Shown here: in pieces, positions 1 to 8,947 of the stretch | How the letters are laid out: the number at the start of each line of letters is the position of its first letter | Numbering within the stretch: the stretch's first letter is position 1 | The notes under the pieces: generated by a model | Databases searched by the model: none | Seen by the model: the letters and a program-made list of their open reading frames with translations, nothing else | Told to the model about the DNA's origin: nothing | Made by a program: the position numbers and the translations under genes | Origin: Sphingopyxis sp. LK2115 | GTDB taxonomy: Bacteria > Pseudomonadota > Alphaproteobacteria > Sphingomonadales > Sphingomonadaceae | DNA: 64,000 bases | Direction of reading: 5' to 3' | Assembly: GCF_014595975.1 (NCBI RefSeq) | Contig: NZ_JABWGQ010000015.1 | Coordinates: 62,001 to 126,000 of the forward strand

Positions 1-911
1 ATGTCGGCGGGCGTCATGCCCGCCTTTTTCAGCGCCGCGCTCATCGAGCGGAAGGCGCCGTCCATTTCCGGGTCCGGGGCGGTGACGTGATAGGCGTCGC
101 CCGACAGACCGTAACCGACGACTTCGGCATAGATTTTCGCGCCGCGCGCCTTGGCGTGCTCATATTCCTCGAGCACGACGACGCCCGCGCCCTCGCCCAT
201 CACAAAACCGTCGCGGTCCTTGTCATAGGGGCGGCTCGCCTGTTCGGGACGATCATTATAGCTCATGTTGAGCGCGCGCGCCTGCGCGAAGCCGGCGATG
301 CCGATCGGGCAGATCGTCGACTCGGCACCGCCCGCGAGCATGATGTCGGCATCGTCGTCACGGATCATCCGCGCCGCGTCGCCGATCGAATGCGCGCCGG
401 TCGAACAGGCGGTAACGACCGCGTGGTTGGGGCCTTTCAGGCCATATTTGATGCTGACCTGCCCCGAAATGAGATTGATGAGGCGGCCGTGGACGAAATG
501 CGGCGACACGCGGCCCGGCCCCTTTTCGGCGAGCAAAAGGCTTTCGCTTTCGATCCCCGGCAGGCCGCCGATGCCCGACCCGATCGAACAGCCCGCGCGG
601 AGCTTCTGTTCCTCGGTCAGGTCGGTGAGCCCCGCATCCTCGAGCGCCTGGCCCGCGGCGTCGATGCCATAGATGATGAAGGGATCGACCTGGCGCTGCA
701 CCTTGTGATCGACGCGCTTGCCGGGATCAAAGCCATATTCGTGGTCGGCGGGCTTCACTTCGCACGCGATCGTGCATTTCTGGTCCGAAGCGTCGAACTT
801 CGTAATCGGGCCCGCGCCCGATTTGCCCGCGATCAGATTTTTCCAGCTGGTTTCAACGTCGCCGCCCAGCGGCGTCACCAAACCCAAACCCGTCACCACA
901 ACCCGGCGCAT
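1..911 (-). CDS. fabF: 3-oxoacyl-ACP synthase II, cut by the window edge
   Basis: Condensing enzyme of type II fatty acid synthesis; it joins malonyl-ACP to an acyl-ACP in the cytoplasm. The visible part is the first 303 residues. It begins MRRVVVTGLGLVTPLGGD and has the nucleophile motif TACSTGAHSIGDAARM with Cys at about residue 169, and later YHVTAP near residue 275. The two catalytic histidines of the C-terminal half (HGT and GH motifs in the family) lie outside the window. It follows acpP on the same strand, the usual acpP-fabF order, but a terminator separates the two. Family assignment is secure; FabF rather than FabB follows from the sequence pattern and the acpP neighbour. Confidence 0.95.
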   Translation of the reverse strand, partial: MRRVVVTGLGLVTPLGGDVETSWKNLIAGKSGAGPITKFDASDQKCTIACEVKPADHEYGFDPGKRVDHKVQRQVDPFIIYGIDAAGQALEDAGLTDLTEEQKLRAGCSIGSGIGGLPGIESESLLLAEKGPGRVSPHFVHGRLINLISGQVSIKYGLKGPNHAVVTACSTGAHSIGDAARMIRDDDADIMLAGGAESTICPIGIAGFAQARALNMSYNDRPEQASRPYDKDRDGFVMGEGAGVVVLEEYEHAKARGAKIYAEVVGYGLSGDAYHVTAPDPEMDGAFRSMSAALKKAGMTPAD

Positions 912-975
912 AGTCATTCCTTTCGTCGGCCCTGTTCCCGCAGGATGCCGCTTCATATGATTTGCATCGTCAACC

Positions 976-1042
976 CGGCGGAGGCCGGGGTCTCGCCCTC
1001 GCGACCTGTGATCGCCGAACCGGCGAGATCCCGGCTTTCGGC
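976..1042. repeat. Palindromic intergenic repeat, GGCGAAGGCCGGGATC type
   Basis: Left arm at about 977-998 (CGGCGGAGGCCGGGGTCTCG) and right arm at about 1022-1042 are imperfect inverted copies. The core resembles the repeats at 21175-21252 and 46735-46756, so this is a member of a dispersed REP-like family. Confidence 0.6.
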
Positions 1043-1099
1043 CTTTCGGCTGAAGTTTACCCCCATCGCCTGCCAGGACAGTCGAAGGGGCGGGATGAC

Positions 1100-1127
1100 G
1101 GATGTAGCGCTGTGCCAGGCTACATCC
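1100..1127. repeat. 9-bp perfect hairpin in front of the acpP terminator
   Basis: GGATGTAGC at 1100-1108 pairs with GCTACATCC at 1119-1127 around a 10-base loop. It lies just beyond the T-tract of the acpP terminator on the minus strand. It could be a 3' stability element or part of the fabF leader; the sequence does not decide. Confidence 0.55.
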
Positions 1128-1129
1128 AT

Positions 1130-1177
1130 AAAAAAAGCTTCCCGGCCATCGCGCACAAGCGCTCGGGACCGGGAAGC
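1130..1177 (-). terminator. Rho-independent terminator of acpP
   Basis: On the minus strand GCTTCCCGG (1177-1169) pairs with CCGGGAAGC (1145-1137), followed directly by seven T residues (1136-1130). Stem, position 44 bases after the acpP stop and T-tract all fit an intrinsic terminator. Confidence 0.85.
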
Positions 1178-1220
1178 CGGAAACGCGTGGACGGCTCCGG
1201 CATGGCCGGACCGCAGAGCC

Positions 1221-1457
1221 TTAGCCCTTGTTCGCTTCGATATAGTCGATCGCATCCTTGACGGTGGCGATCTTTTCCGCCGCATCGTCAGGGATTTCGA
1301 CCCCGAATTCTTCCTCGAACGCCATTACCAGTTCGACGATGTCGAGGCTGTCGGCGCCCAGATCGTCGATGAAGCTCGCTTCTTCGGTGACCTTGTCGGC
1401 TTCGACGCCCAGATGTTCGACGACGATCTTTTTAACCTTTTCGGCCGAATCGCTCAT
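1221..1457 (-). CDS. acpP: Acyl carrier protein
   Basis: Carrier of growing acyl chains in type II fatty acid synthesis. The product is 78 residues, the usual length, strongly acidic, with the phosphopantetheine attachment motif [13 protein letters not shown]; the modified residue is Ser37. The ATG at 1457 is preceded by AAGGAAC at a normal distance. It stands in front of fabF on the same strand and is separated from it by a strong terminator, which suggests high separate expression. Confidence 0.98.
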   Translation of the reverse strand: MSDSAEKVKKIVVEHLGVEADKVTEEASFIDDLGADSLDIVELVMAFEEEFGVEIPDDAAEKIATVKDAIDYIEANKG

Positions 1458-1690
1458 GCACAGTTCCTTTTTCTGACCTGTTCGTGAATGTTGGAGATTG
1501 CCCTAGTGTCCGTCGGCGGGGCTGGCAAGAGGGCTGGCGCGGGCCACCCGTCGATGCGGCCTGTCGCCCCTGTCGCATTGCCCGAAACGCGGGCGCGCCC
1601 CTTTCCGCCCCTTTGGCGCCCGCCGTCGAAATAGGCACCGCGATCCCGGCGCGCAAGACCGCACGCCGCGAATAATCGGCGCGCGGAGGG

Positions 1691-3436
1691 TCAGCCCGCC
1701 GGGGGGCCGACGACGCCGGATTCGCGCAGAGCCGCCGACGCCCGCACGATCACCGCCGGGGTGATCATGAAGCGGCCGAGCACCTGTTCGGGCGACGCAT
1801 CGGCGGGCTGGCGCGTATAATCGAGCAGGCGTCGCCACAGAGCGCGCGCCGCCTCCAGCTCGCCCTGCCGCGCCAGCACGACCGCGCGCACCATCAGATA
1901 TTGCGGTTCCAGATTGGTCGGCGACGGCATCCGGTCGAGGATCGCCTGCGCCTCCGCCTGTTCGCCGCGCTGCGACAGGATGAAGGCCAACGCGACTGCG
2001 GGCACGCCGGGGTTGGAGGGGTCGAGCGCGAGCGAACGGCGCAGCAGTTCCTCGCCCTCCTGCGCGTGATCGCACGCCACCTTGAACAGGCCGAGAAAGC
2101 CGGCCATGTCGGCATCAAAGGGATTGAGCGCCCGCGCGCTGTCGCCCATCGCGATCCCCCCGGCGCAGTCGCCGGCATAGAAGTGCGCGCGCGCCATTGC
2201 GAACTGTCCGGCCGAGGCATTCGGATTTTCGCGATAGGCGCGCAGCGCGAGCGCGCGCGCCTCGGCAAAGGCTTCGCGGCCGGCAGGTGTCTTGCGCTGC
2301 GGCTGCCAGTCGCCGAAACGCACGAGCGATAACGCCGCGAGTGCAACCGGATCGCGCGGGTTGGCCTCGATCGTCGCGCGGAGGCAGCCGTCGACGCGCT
2401 TCGCCGTCGCCGGATCGCGCATCTGGCGCAACCGGTTGAACTGCGCAAGACAGGGATAGCCGGGCGCAAAATTGTCGGGCTGGCGCCGAATCTGGTCGCG
2501 CACGATCACGCCATAATCGCCCCCAAGCTGGGCGATGACGGGCTCGACGGCGGTGAACTCGGGCGTGTCGAGATGATCGAGCCGCAATTGCTGCGACCAG
2601 ATCGCTCGCTGATCGGCGACGCGATTGAGCACCAACGTCACATCCACAACTCCGTCGACCGTGCGGACGAGCGATGTGTCGAGCCGATAGTCGGCGGTGC
2701 GCGGAGCCGCATCGCCCATGGCATTCGCGGCGAGCAGGTCGATCAGGTCGAACCGACGCAGCCCGTCGCGCAGCCTGCCGTCGAGCGCGCGTGCAAGCGC
2801 GCGCGATTCGGGCAGATTGCCCGATTCCGGCGCGCTGATTTCGAGCAGGGGTTCGGGCACCGGATCGCGCCCGAGCAGGCGCGGCGCTTCGCCGCGCAGC
2901 GCCCAGAGCGCCAGAAAGGCGAGCGCCAGAAGCAGCGGGGCGACGATCCACCGACCGAAGCGGCCGACGTCCGGGCGGGCGGGCGTCGGCGGCACCCCAT
3001 CGCCGCCGATCGCCGCGGCTGCGGTCTTGACGTCATCGCCGCCGTCCGGTCCCCCGGTTCCGCGCGCGGCGGGCGGCGACGAGCGATGCTGGACGACCAC
3101 TTCGTAACTGCCTTGCGGCACGCGCAGCCGGTGGACCCACGGCGTCTCTGCATAATAGCGGTCGAGCAGTGTCCGCAATCGGCCGACCATCACCCGCGGA
3201 TAGCTGTCGACGGCGGGGTCGAAATCCTCGCTTCGTCCCAGCGCCTCGGTCGCGATCGCATAGGCCTTGGGCGCGCTGCGCCCGCCGCGCAGCCGATGTT
3301 CGACAAGGAATTGCAGCAACCGCGACAGCACCGGCGAGCGCGTGAACAGGGGCGATTCGAGCAGACGCTGAAGCTCCTCGGCGATGATCCGATCGACCTC
3401 GTCGGGGTCCATTTCGTTCGTTTTCGCCTGGTCCAT
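1691..3436 (-). CDS. Membrane-anchored TPR protein with N-terminal winged-helix-like domain
   Basis: Predicted 581 residues. Residues 1-115 match the compact domain found at the N terminus of many regulator/TPR proteins (runs such as SPVLSRLLQFLVE, then AIATEALGRSEDFDP and VGRLRTLLDRYY); it is often predicted to fold like a winged helix, but DNA binding is not shown. Residues about 161-181 form one membrane span, followed by a periplasmic part with TPR-like helices in its second half. I start at 3436 because GAGGG lies seven bases upstream; an in-frame ATG at 3481 would add 15 residues. The layout resembles one-component CadC-like sensors with N-terminal domain in the cytoplasm; that role is inference. 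Confidence 0.75.
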   Translation of the reverse strand: MDQAKTNEMDPDEVDRIIAEELQRLLESPLFTRSPVLSRLLQFLVEHRLRGGRSAPKAYAIATEALGRSEDFDPAVDSYPRVMVGRLRTLLDRYYAETPWVHRLRVPQGSYEVVVQHRSSPPAARGTGGPDGGDDVKTAAAAIGGDGVPPTPARPDVGRFGRWIVAPLLLALAFLALWALRGEAPRLLGRDPVPEPLLEISAPESGNLPESRALARALDGRLRDGLRRFDLIDLLAANAMGDAAPRTADYRLDTSLVRTVDGVVDVTLVLNRVADQRAIWSQQLRLDHLDTPEFTAVEPVIAQLGGDYGVIVRDQIRRQPDNFAPGYPCLAQFNRLRQMRDPATAKRVDGCLRATIEANPRDPVALAALSLVRFGDWQPQRKTPAGREAFAEARALALRAYRENPNASAGQFAMARAHFYAGDCAGGIAMGDSARALNPFDADMAGFLGLFKVACDHAQEGEELLRRSLALDPSNPGVPAVALAFILSQRGEQAEAQAILDRMPSPTNLEPQYLMVRAVVLARQGELEAARALWRRLLDYTRQPADASPEQVLGRFMITPAVIVRASAALRESGVVGPPAG

Positions 3437-3503
3437 GCTACCCTCAAATGCCCGCGGCGGGCGATGCGGTAGATACGCCAATCGTCCGGCGCGCCCACCC
3501 TTT

Positions 3504-3519
3504 GTTACGCCCTCGTAAC
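3504..3519. promoter_or_regulatory. GTTACG-N4-CGTAAC inverted repeat, possible operator
   Basis: A perfect 6-4-6 inverted repeat, 68 bases upstream of the start of the TPR regulator gene. It is placed where an autoregulatory operator could lie. A further GTAAC occurs just beyond it (3521-3525). No binding protein is known from the sequence. Confidence 0.35.
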
Positions 3520-3770
3520 GGTAACACGCCGAGCGATCCTCATATCAGATGTCCAAGGCCGCGCCAATGCACGACCGAAAAGGGCGAAACGGGTTAAGAA
3601 AGGGTTATCAAAAAGCGACACACCCGCATGTGACCCCTTGTAACTGCCCCGAAACGGGATTTCTGTCATCCTTTTCACCGCTGCATCGTCCTTTTTCGAT
3701 GCGCCGTGAGGCCCAAGGCGAATGGTGCGAGCTGGTCCCTGGCACCTTTCGAACCCCCTCAGGCCTCATT

Positions 3771-3917
3771 TCAAGACTTCGCCGGGCGGCTCGACAGCCC
3801 CACCTGTTCGCCGCCCGGCAAGTCGATCCGCGTGCCCGCGATCGAGCGCCGCGCGCGACGATGCCACCGGCGCAGCGCCAGCGCCGCGACCATCAGGGAT
3901 TCCAGCAACAATTCCAT
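3771..3917 (-). CDS. Doubtful small ORF, 48 residues
   Basis: Starts MELLLESLMVAALALRRWHR and ends in a basic-to-polar tail. The N terminus is hydrophobic and followed by Arg/His/Trp residues, as in small membrane proteins. It follows the VOC gene on the same strand. A second overlapping frame (to 4038) also has a hydrophobic stretch, so this may instead be a decayed gene. Not recognised; low confidence. Confidence 0.2.
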   Translation of the reverse strand: MELLLESLMVAALALRRWHRRARRSIAGTRIDLPGGEQVGLSSRPAKS

Positions 3918-4010
3918 CGCCCGCAAGCATCGCCACGGCGACCGCCACCAGTCCTGCTGCCGCGGCCGCGAGCAGCGGCGCCGCGCCGTTGTCGAGCCAG
4001 CCTGCCGCGT

Positions 4011-4412
4011 TCAGGCCGGCCCGATCCGAAAGGCGCAAAGCTTGTTGCCGTCGGGATCGCGGAAATAGGCACCGTAAAAGGCGCGCGCGCCCTCCTCACC
4101 GCGCACCCCCGGCGGCCCTTCGCAGCGGCCGCCGAGTTCGAGCGCCCTGGCGTGAAGCGCGTCGACCTTCGCGCGCTCGTCGACGACGATCGCCGCCATA
4201 TGGCCGTTGCCGGGATGCGGCGGCTGGCCGTCATAGGGCCGCGTCACCGCGATTCCCGGCTGTCCCCAGTCGGTCGCATAAAGGGTGAAGCCGTTCGCCT
4301 CCTCGTCGGACATCCGCATCAGTTCGCGCGCGCCAACGCTGGCGAGCAGTTCCGAATAAAAGCGGCGCGCGCGGTCAAGATCGCTGGCGCCCATGGTGAC
4401 ATAACCGAGCAT
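4011..4412 (-). CDS. VOC (glyoxalase/bleomycin resistance-like) family protein
   Basis: 133 residues covering one vicinal oxygen chelate module pair. It opens MLGYVTMGASDLDRARRFY, a typical first beta-alpha unit with the pattern D-x-x-R-x-x-x-F-Y, and ends with FRDPDGNKLCAFR, the usual last strand with the DPDGN turn. Such proteins bind a metal and act on small electrophiles or serve as binding proteins; the substrate cannot be told. It stands alone downstream of the DUF3617 gene, separated by a palindrome. Confidence 0.85.
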   Translation of the reverse strand: MLGYVTMGASDLDRARRFYSELLASVGARELMRMSDEEANGFTLYATDWGQPGIAVTRPYDGQPPHPGNGHMAAIVVDERAKVDALHARALELGGRCEGPPGVRGEEGARAFYGAYFRDPDGNKLCAFRIGPA

Positions 4413-4442
4413 CGCGCTTTCCTTTCTGCCGTCGGCGTCGAT

Positions 4443-4511
4443 CGCCAGGCTTAACGAAGGGAGCGTCCGTGTCCACGGACACCGCCGAACTTCGTCGTAA
4501 AAAGCCTGGCG
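4443..4511. repeat. Nested palindrome directly after the DUF3617 gene
   Basis: Three nested stems: CGCCAGGCTT (4443-4452) with AAGCCTGGCG (4502-4511), ACGAAG (4454-4459) with CTTCGT (4490-4495), and GTCCGTG with CACGGAC (4465-4480). It begins at the base next to the DUF3617 stop and ends 30 bases before the VOC start. There is no T-run after the closing arm, so it is only terminator-like. Confidence 0.6.
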
Positions 4512-5024
4512 TCAGCTGGTCGCCGGCGCCTTGCACGGTCCGGTGTGCGTGCTCGTCATCTGCATCACCATCTCCATGTCGCCGCCGGTCGGCACTTTAC
4601 CCTTGGTGGTGATCGTCACGTCGGATTTTTTGGCTTCCATCGTGCCGTTCATCGCCATTTCAACGGTCTGGCCGTTGGCGGTGCAGGTGCCTGCAACGTC
4701 GATCTTGCCGCCCGCGACATCCTTTTTCGACCAGGTGCATTCGCCGCCGTTGCCCGGCCCCTTGGCGAGCTCCGCCGCGATATCTTCCTTGTCGACCTGT
4801 TCCTGCGTGAAGCACTGGTCCATGCCGCTGGCGCCTTCGACCATCTTGGCCATGCCGTCCCTCATTTCGGGCGGCATTCCCGGAACCTCGAACTTCACCA
4901 GCTTGACCTCGGTATTCCAGTTGCCCGCCTCGCGCTTCACCGTGCCACCGGCATTTTCCGCCTTGCCGCAGCCGGACAGCGCCAGGAGCGTGCCGACGGC
5001 TGTAATCGCCATAATCTTTTTCAT
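4512..5024 (-). CDS. DUF3617 family lipoprotein
   Basis: 170 residues. The N terminus MKKIMAITAVGTLLALSGC is a lipoprotein signal with the lipid-bearing Cys at residue 19, so the mature protein sits in the cell envelope. The remainder has the DUF3617 pattern: a statement-like strand region with KFEVPGMPPEM, then QCFTQEQV, GECTWSKKDV and a late TCTANGQTVEM segment, with paired cysteines. Function unknown. The start at 5024 has AGGAGA eight bases upstream; a longer reading to 5153 lacks such a site. It is divergent from uvrB. Confidence 0.85.
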   Translation of the reverse strand: MKKIMAITAVGTLLALSGCGKAENAGGTVKREAGNWNTEVKLVKFEVPGMPPEMRDGMAKMVEGASGMDQCFTQEQVDKEDIAAELAKGPGNGGECTWSKKDVAGGKIDVAGTCTANGQTVEMAMNGTMEAKKSDVTITTKGKVPTGGDMEMVMQMTSTHTGPCKAPATS

Positions 5025-5112
5025 ACCCTGTCTCCTGTGACTTGCCGCTGCCTGCTCTGTGGCGGACTCATTGCGATTGTGGACCCGCTCCATCGATACC
5101 ATATTGGCGGCA

Positions 5113-7299
5113 ATGGCAATCCAGATTCGCACCTCGCTCGACGAAATCGACACCGCCGAAGGCTATGTCCCGCACCGCCCCGCCCGGCCCGACAAGGTCG
5201 AGGGCGGCAAAAGATTTGAACTGGTCAGCGATTATGAACCCGCGGGCGATCAGCCCACCGCGATCAGGGAGCTGGTCGATACCGCGCGCGCGGGCGAACG
5301 CGACCAGGTGCTGCTTGGCGTCACCGGATCGGGCAAGACTTTCACCATGGCAAAGGTGATCGAGCAATTGCAGCGCCCGGCGCTGATCCTCGCGCCCAAC
5401 AAGATCCTCGCGGCGCAGCTCTATGGCGAGTTCAAGAGCTTTTTCCCCAACAATGCGGTCGAATATTTCGTCAGCTATTACGACTATTATCAGCCCGAGG
5501 CCTATGTGCCGCGCAGCGACACCTATATCGAGAAGGAGTCGAGCGTGAACGAGGCGATCGACCGGATGCGCCATTCGGCGACGCGCGCCTTGCTCGAGCG
5601 CGACGACGTTATCATCGTCGCCTCGGTGAGCTGCCTTTACGGCATCGGCTCGGTCGAAACTTACTCCGCGATGATCTTCGATCTGAAGAAGGGGCAGGTC
5701 GCCGACAATCGCGAAATCATCCGCAAGCTTGTCGCGCTGCAATACAAGCGCAACGATCAGGCCTTTGCGCGCGGCAATTTCCGCGTCCGCGGCGACAGCC
5801 TCGAAATCTTCCCCTCGCACTATGAGGATATGGCGTGGCGGGTCAGCTTCTTCGGCGACGAGATTGAGGAGATCACCGAGTTCGACCCGCTGACCGGCAA
5901 GAGGATCGCGAGCCTGAACAGCATCCGCATCTATGCTAACAGCCACTATGTCACGCCCGGCCCGACGCTGAAACAGGCGACCGAGGCGATCCGCCACGAA
6001 CTCGCCGAGCGGCTGAAAGAGCTGGAGGCCGAAGGCCGCCTGCTCGAAGCGCAGCGGCTCGAACAGCGCACCAATTTCGACCTGGAAATGATCGCCGCGA
6101 CGGGAAGCTGCGCCGGGATCGAAAATTACAGCCGCTTTCTCACCGGCCGCCTCCCCGGCGAACCGCCGCCGACGCTGTTCGAATATCTGCCCGACAACGC
6201 GCTGCTGTTCGTCGACGAAAGCCATCAGACGATCCCGCAGATCGGCGCGATGTCAAAGGGCGACCATCGACGCAAGATCACCCTCGCCGAATATGGCTTC
6301 CGCCTGCCCAGCTGCATCGACAACCGGCCGCTGCGCTTCGCCGAATGGGACATGATGCGCCCGCAGACGATCAGCGTTTCGGCAACGCCGGGGACATGGG
6401 AAATGGAGCGCACGCAGGGCGTGTTCGCCGAACAGGTGATCCGCCCCACCGGCCTCATCGACCCGCCGGTAGAGATCAGGCCGGTCGAGGAACAGGTCGA
6501 CGATTTGATCGCAGAGGCGAAAAAGACCGCGGCGGCGGGGTATCGCACGCTCGTCACCACGCTGACCAAGCGCATGGCCGAAGATCTGACCGAGTTCCTC
6601 CACGAAGCGGGCCTCAAGGTCCGCTATATGCACTCGGACGTCGAAACGCTGGAGCGCATCGAGATCATCCGCGACCTGCGGCTCGGCGTGTTCGACGTGC
6701 TCGTCGGCATCAACCTGCTGCGCGAAGGGCTCGACATCCCCGAATGCGGGCTCGTCGCGATCCTCGACGCCGACAAGGAAGGTTTCCTGCGCAGCGAAAC
6801 CAGCCTCGTCCAGACGATCGGCCGCGCCGCGCGCAACGTCGACGGCCGCGTCATCCTCTACGCCGACCGCATCACCGGCAGCATGGAACGCGCGCTGCGC
6901 GAAACCGACCGGCGCCGCGCAAAGCAGCAGGCGTATAATGAAGCGCACGGCATCACCCCGACGACGATCAAGCGCAATATCGGCGACATCATCGCGCATG
7001 TCGCGTCAAAGGACGGCGTCGTCATCGACATCGGCGAGGACAGGCCGCAGCACATGGTCGGCCACAACCTGCGCGCCTATATCCAGGAGCTGGAAAAGCG
7101 GATGCGCGACGCCGCGGCCGACCTGGAGTTCGAGGAAGCCGGCCGCCTGCGCGACGAAATCCGCAAGCTGGAGGCCGACGAACTGGGCCTGCCACCCGAT
7201 CAACAGGTCGCACCGCGCGTAGGGCGGAGCAACGAGGGCAAGCCGGGGACGCGCAAGGGGCGGTTCGGGAAGCAGAGCAAGACGAAGTGGGGGCGGTAG
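5113..7299 (+). CDS. uvrB: Excinuclease ABC subunit B
   Basis: DNA-damage helicase-like subunit of nucleotide excision repair, working with UvrA and UvrC. 728 residues from the ATG at 5113, close to the family length plus a short N-terminal extension. Walker A GVTGSGKT lies at residues 69-76; the beta-hairpin region [12 protein letters not shown] follows; DESH is present as FVDESHQT; motif VI is [10 protein letters not shown]; the C-terminal UvrB/UvrC contact region ([15 protein letters not shown]) is intact. The upstream start at 5059 would add 18 residues that do not look like family sequence. No GTTC-N7-GTTC LexA-type box is visible upstream. Confidence 0.98.
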   Translation: MAIQIRTSLDEIDTAEGYVPHRPARPDKVEGGKRFELVSDYEPAGDQPTAIRELVDTARAGERDQVLLGVTGSGKTFTMAKVIEQLQRPALILAPNKILAAQLYGEFKSFFPNNAVEYFVSYYDYYQPEAYVPRSDTYIEKESSVNEAIDRMRHSATRALLERDDVIIVASVSCLYGIGSVETYSAMIFDLKKGQVADNREIIRKLVALQYKRNDQAFARGNFRVRGDSLEIFPSHYEDMAWRVSFFGDEIEEITEFDPLTGKRIASLNSIRIYANSHYVTPGPTLKQATEAIRHELAERLKELEAEGRLLEAQRLEQRTNFDLEMIAATGSCAGIENYSRFLTGRLPGEPPPTLFEYLPDNALLFVDESHQTIPQIGAMSKGDHRRKITLAEYGFRLPSCIDNRPLRFAEWDMMRPQTISVSATPGTWEMERTQGVFAEQVIRPTGLIDPPVEIRPVEEQVDDLIAEAKKTAAAGYRTLVTTLTKRMAEDLTEFLHEAGLKVRYMHSDVETLERIEIIRDLRLGVFDVLVGINLLREGLDIPECGLVAILDADKEGFLRSETSLVQTIGRAARNVDGRVILYADRITGSMERALRETDRRRAKQQAYNEAHGITPTTIKRNIGDIIAHVASKDGVVIDIGEDRPQHMVGHNLRAYIQELEKRMRDAAADLEFEEAGRLRDEIRKLEADELGLPPDQQVAPRVGRSNEGKPGTRKGRFGKQSKTKWGR

Positions 7300-7397
7300 C
7301 CCCCCTTCGACCAAAACCCCAATCCAACCGACCAGCACCCTTGCCGCCTTCCCGCGCGCGGCTTAGCGTCCGCGCTTCCAAACGGGGAGACAAGTTG

Positions 7398-8900
7398 ATG
7401 AAATCGGGTCTGTCGCTGATCGCGCTGGCGCTTGCCGCCGCGGTTCCTGCCATCGTCCATGCCGAGGACCAGAATGACAAGGCGAAGGCCGAAAAGCCCG
7501 TCGACTACGAACCGCAAATCCGCACCACCAGGCTCAGCGGCACCTTTGGCGGCCAGCGCGTCAATTATGCCGCGACGATCGGCGAGACGATCATCAAGAA
7601 CAAGGACGGCGTGCCCGAAGTCGCCGTCGTCACCACATCCTATGTCAAGGAACCGCGCGACCCCAATCGCCCCGTGACCTTTCTGTTCAACGGCGGCCCC
7701 GGTTCGGGCACCGTCTGGCTGATGATGGGCGCGTTCGGGCCGAAGCGCGTCGCGATCCCCGGCACCGGGGTCGACGACGGCGCCCCGCCCTACCCCATCG
7801 TCGACAATCCCGACGCGCTGCTCGACGTCACCGACATCGTGTTCATCGACCCGCCGGGCACGGGTTTTTCGCACCTGATCGGCAAGGCCGACCCCAAGGA
7901 TTATTACGGCGTGACACAGGACGCCAAGCTGGTGGCCGAGGTGATCCGCCGCTGGCTTGCCGACAATGGCCGCTGGAACAGCCCCAAATATCTCGGCGGC
8001 GAAAGCTATGGCACGACGCGCACCGCCGCGGTCGCACACCAGCTGATGAACGCGACCTATAACGACGTCGCCTTCAACGGGCTGATCCTGATTTCGGCGG
8101 TGCTCGATTTTGCGGCGGGCGCCGACACGCCGGGCAACGAACTGTCGCCGATCACCAATCTGCCGTCGATGGCGGTGACCGCGCTCTATCACGGCAAGGC
8201 GCAGGCGGCCTCACCCGAAGCCTTTGCCGAAGAGGCGCGACAATGGGCCATCGGCCCCTATGCGACCGCGCTGCTCAAAGGACAGAAGCTGCAGGGCGAC
8301 GAACGCGCCGCGATCCGCCGCGAACTGGCGCGCTTTACCGGCCTGTCCGAAACCTATCTCGAACAGGCGGATCTGCGCGTCACGCCCGCGCGCTTCTACA
8401 AGGAACTGCTGCGCGATCGCGGCCTCACCGTCGGGCGGCTCGACAGCCGCTATACCGGCACGGATTACGACAACGCCGGCGAAACGCCCGACAACGATCC
8501 CAGCTTTTACGGGATCGACGCCAGCTATACCGCCGCGATCAACAGCTGGTTGCGCGACGGGCTGGGGTTCAAGACGACCCGCGAATATCAGTCGATCAGC
8601 GGCATCGGCAGCCAGTGGGACTGGCGCATCGGCGGGCGCGACAGCAACGCCTATCTCAACGTCGCGCCCTGGATCGGGCAATCAATGCGCGAGAACAGCG
8701 GGCTGCGCGTGCTCGTCGCGCAGGGCTGGTATGATTTCGCGACGCCCTTTTTCGCCGCTGAATATGCGCTGTCGCGCACCGGCATTCCGCAGGATCGCAT
8801 TATCTACACCTATTATGGCGCGGGCCACATGATGTATATCCGCGACGAGGACCGGCGGAAACTGTCAGAGGATGTGCGCGCCTTCATCCGCGCGCGATAA
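7398..8900 (+). CDS. Exported S10 family serine carboxypeptidase-like peptidase
   Basis: 500 residues. The ATG at 7398 follows GGGGAGA and gives a clear signal peptide (MKSGLSLIALALAAAVPAIVHA). The fold is alpha/beta hydrolase of family S10: oxyanion segment NGGPGSGT, nucleophile elbow GGESYGTTR with Ser203, acid residue in WYDFATPF, and histidine in GAGHMMY. It should remove C-terminal residues from peptides in the periplasm. Bacterial S10 enzymes of this type are common in sphingomonads and xanthomonads. It stands alone, convergent with the DUF937 gene. Confidence 0.92.
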   Translation: MKSGLSLIALALAAAVPAIVHAEDQNDKAKAEKPVDYEPQIRTTRLSGTFGGQRVNYAATIGETIIKNKDGVPEVAVVTTSYVKEPRDPNRPVTFLFNGGPGSGTVWLMMGAFGPKRVAIPGTGVDDGAPPYPIVDNPDALLDVTDIVFIDPPGTGFSHLIGKADPKDYYGVTQDAKLVAEVIRRWLADNGRWNSPKYLGGESYGTTRTAAVAHQLMNATYNDVAFNGLILISAVLDFAAGADTPGNELSPITNLPSMAVTALYHGKAQAASPEAFAEEARQWAIGPYATALLKGQKLQGDERAAIRRELARFTGLSETYLEQADLRVTPARFYKELLRDRGLTVGRLDSRYTGTDYDNAGETPDNDPSFYGIDASYTAAINSWLRDGLGFKTTREYQSISGIGSQWDWRIGGRDSNAYLNVAPWIGQSMRENSGLRVLVAQGWYDFATPFFAAEYALSRTGIPQDRIIYTYYGAGHMMYIRDEDRRKLSEDVRAFIRAR

Positions 8901-8947
8901 GGTGTCAGGTCCGACCGGCCCCGACGCCTGTCGGCCCCGGCATCGCG

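Larger units (their letters stand above)
912..1220. other. Intergenic region between acpP and fabF
   Basis: This 309-base gap has no credible gene. It holds the acpP terminator, a second hairpin, and a palindromic dispersed repeat, each listed separately. Any promoter for fabF must lie here if the terminator is effective. Confidence 0.7.
3437..4010. other. 574-base gap between TPR gene and VOC gene
   Basis: No well-supported gene. It contains the inverted repeat at 3504-3519, several GTAAC/GTTAC words (for example near 3640), and on the minus strand a doubtful 48-codon frame described separately. The upstream half is AT-richer than its surroundings and probably carries the TPR gene promoter. 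Confidence 0.5.

Noticed and set aside
87..1487. 466-codon open frame on the plus strand
   Set aside because: Opposite fabF and acpP and runs through a terminator and a repeat; not coding.
5025..5112. LexA-type SOS box upstream of uvrB
   Set aside because: No GTTC-N7-GTTC or similar word is present in the gap.
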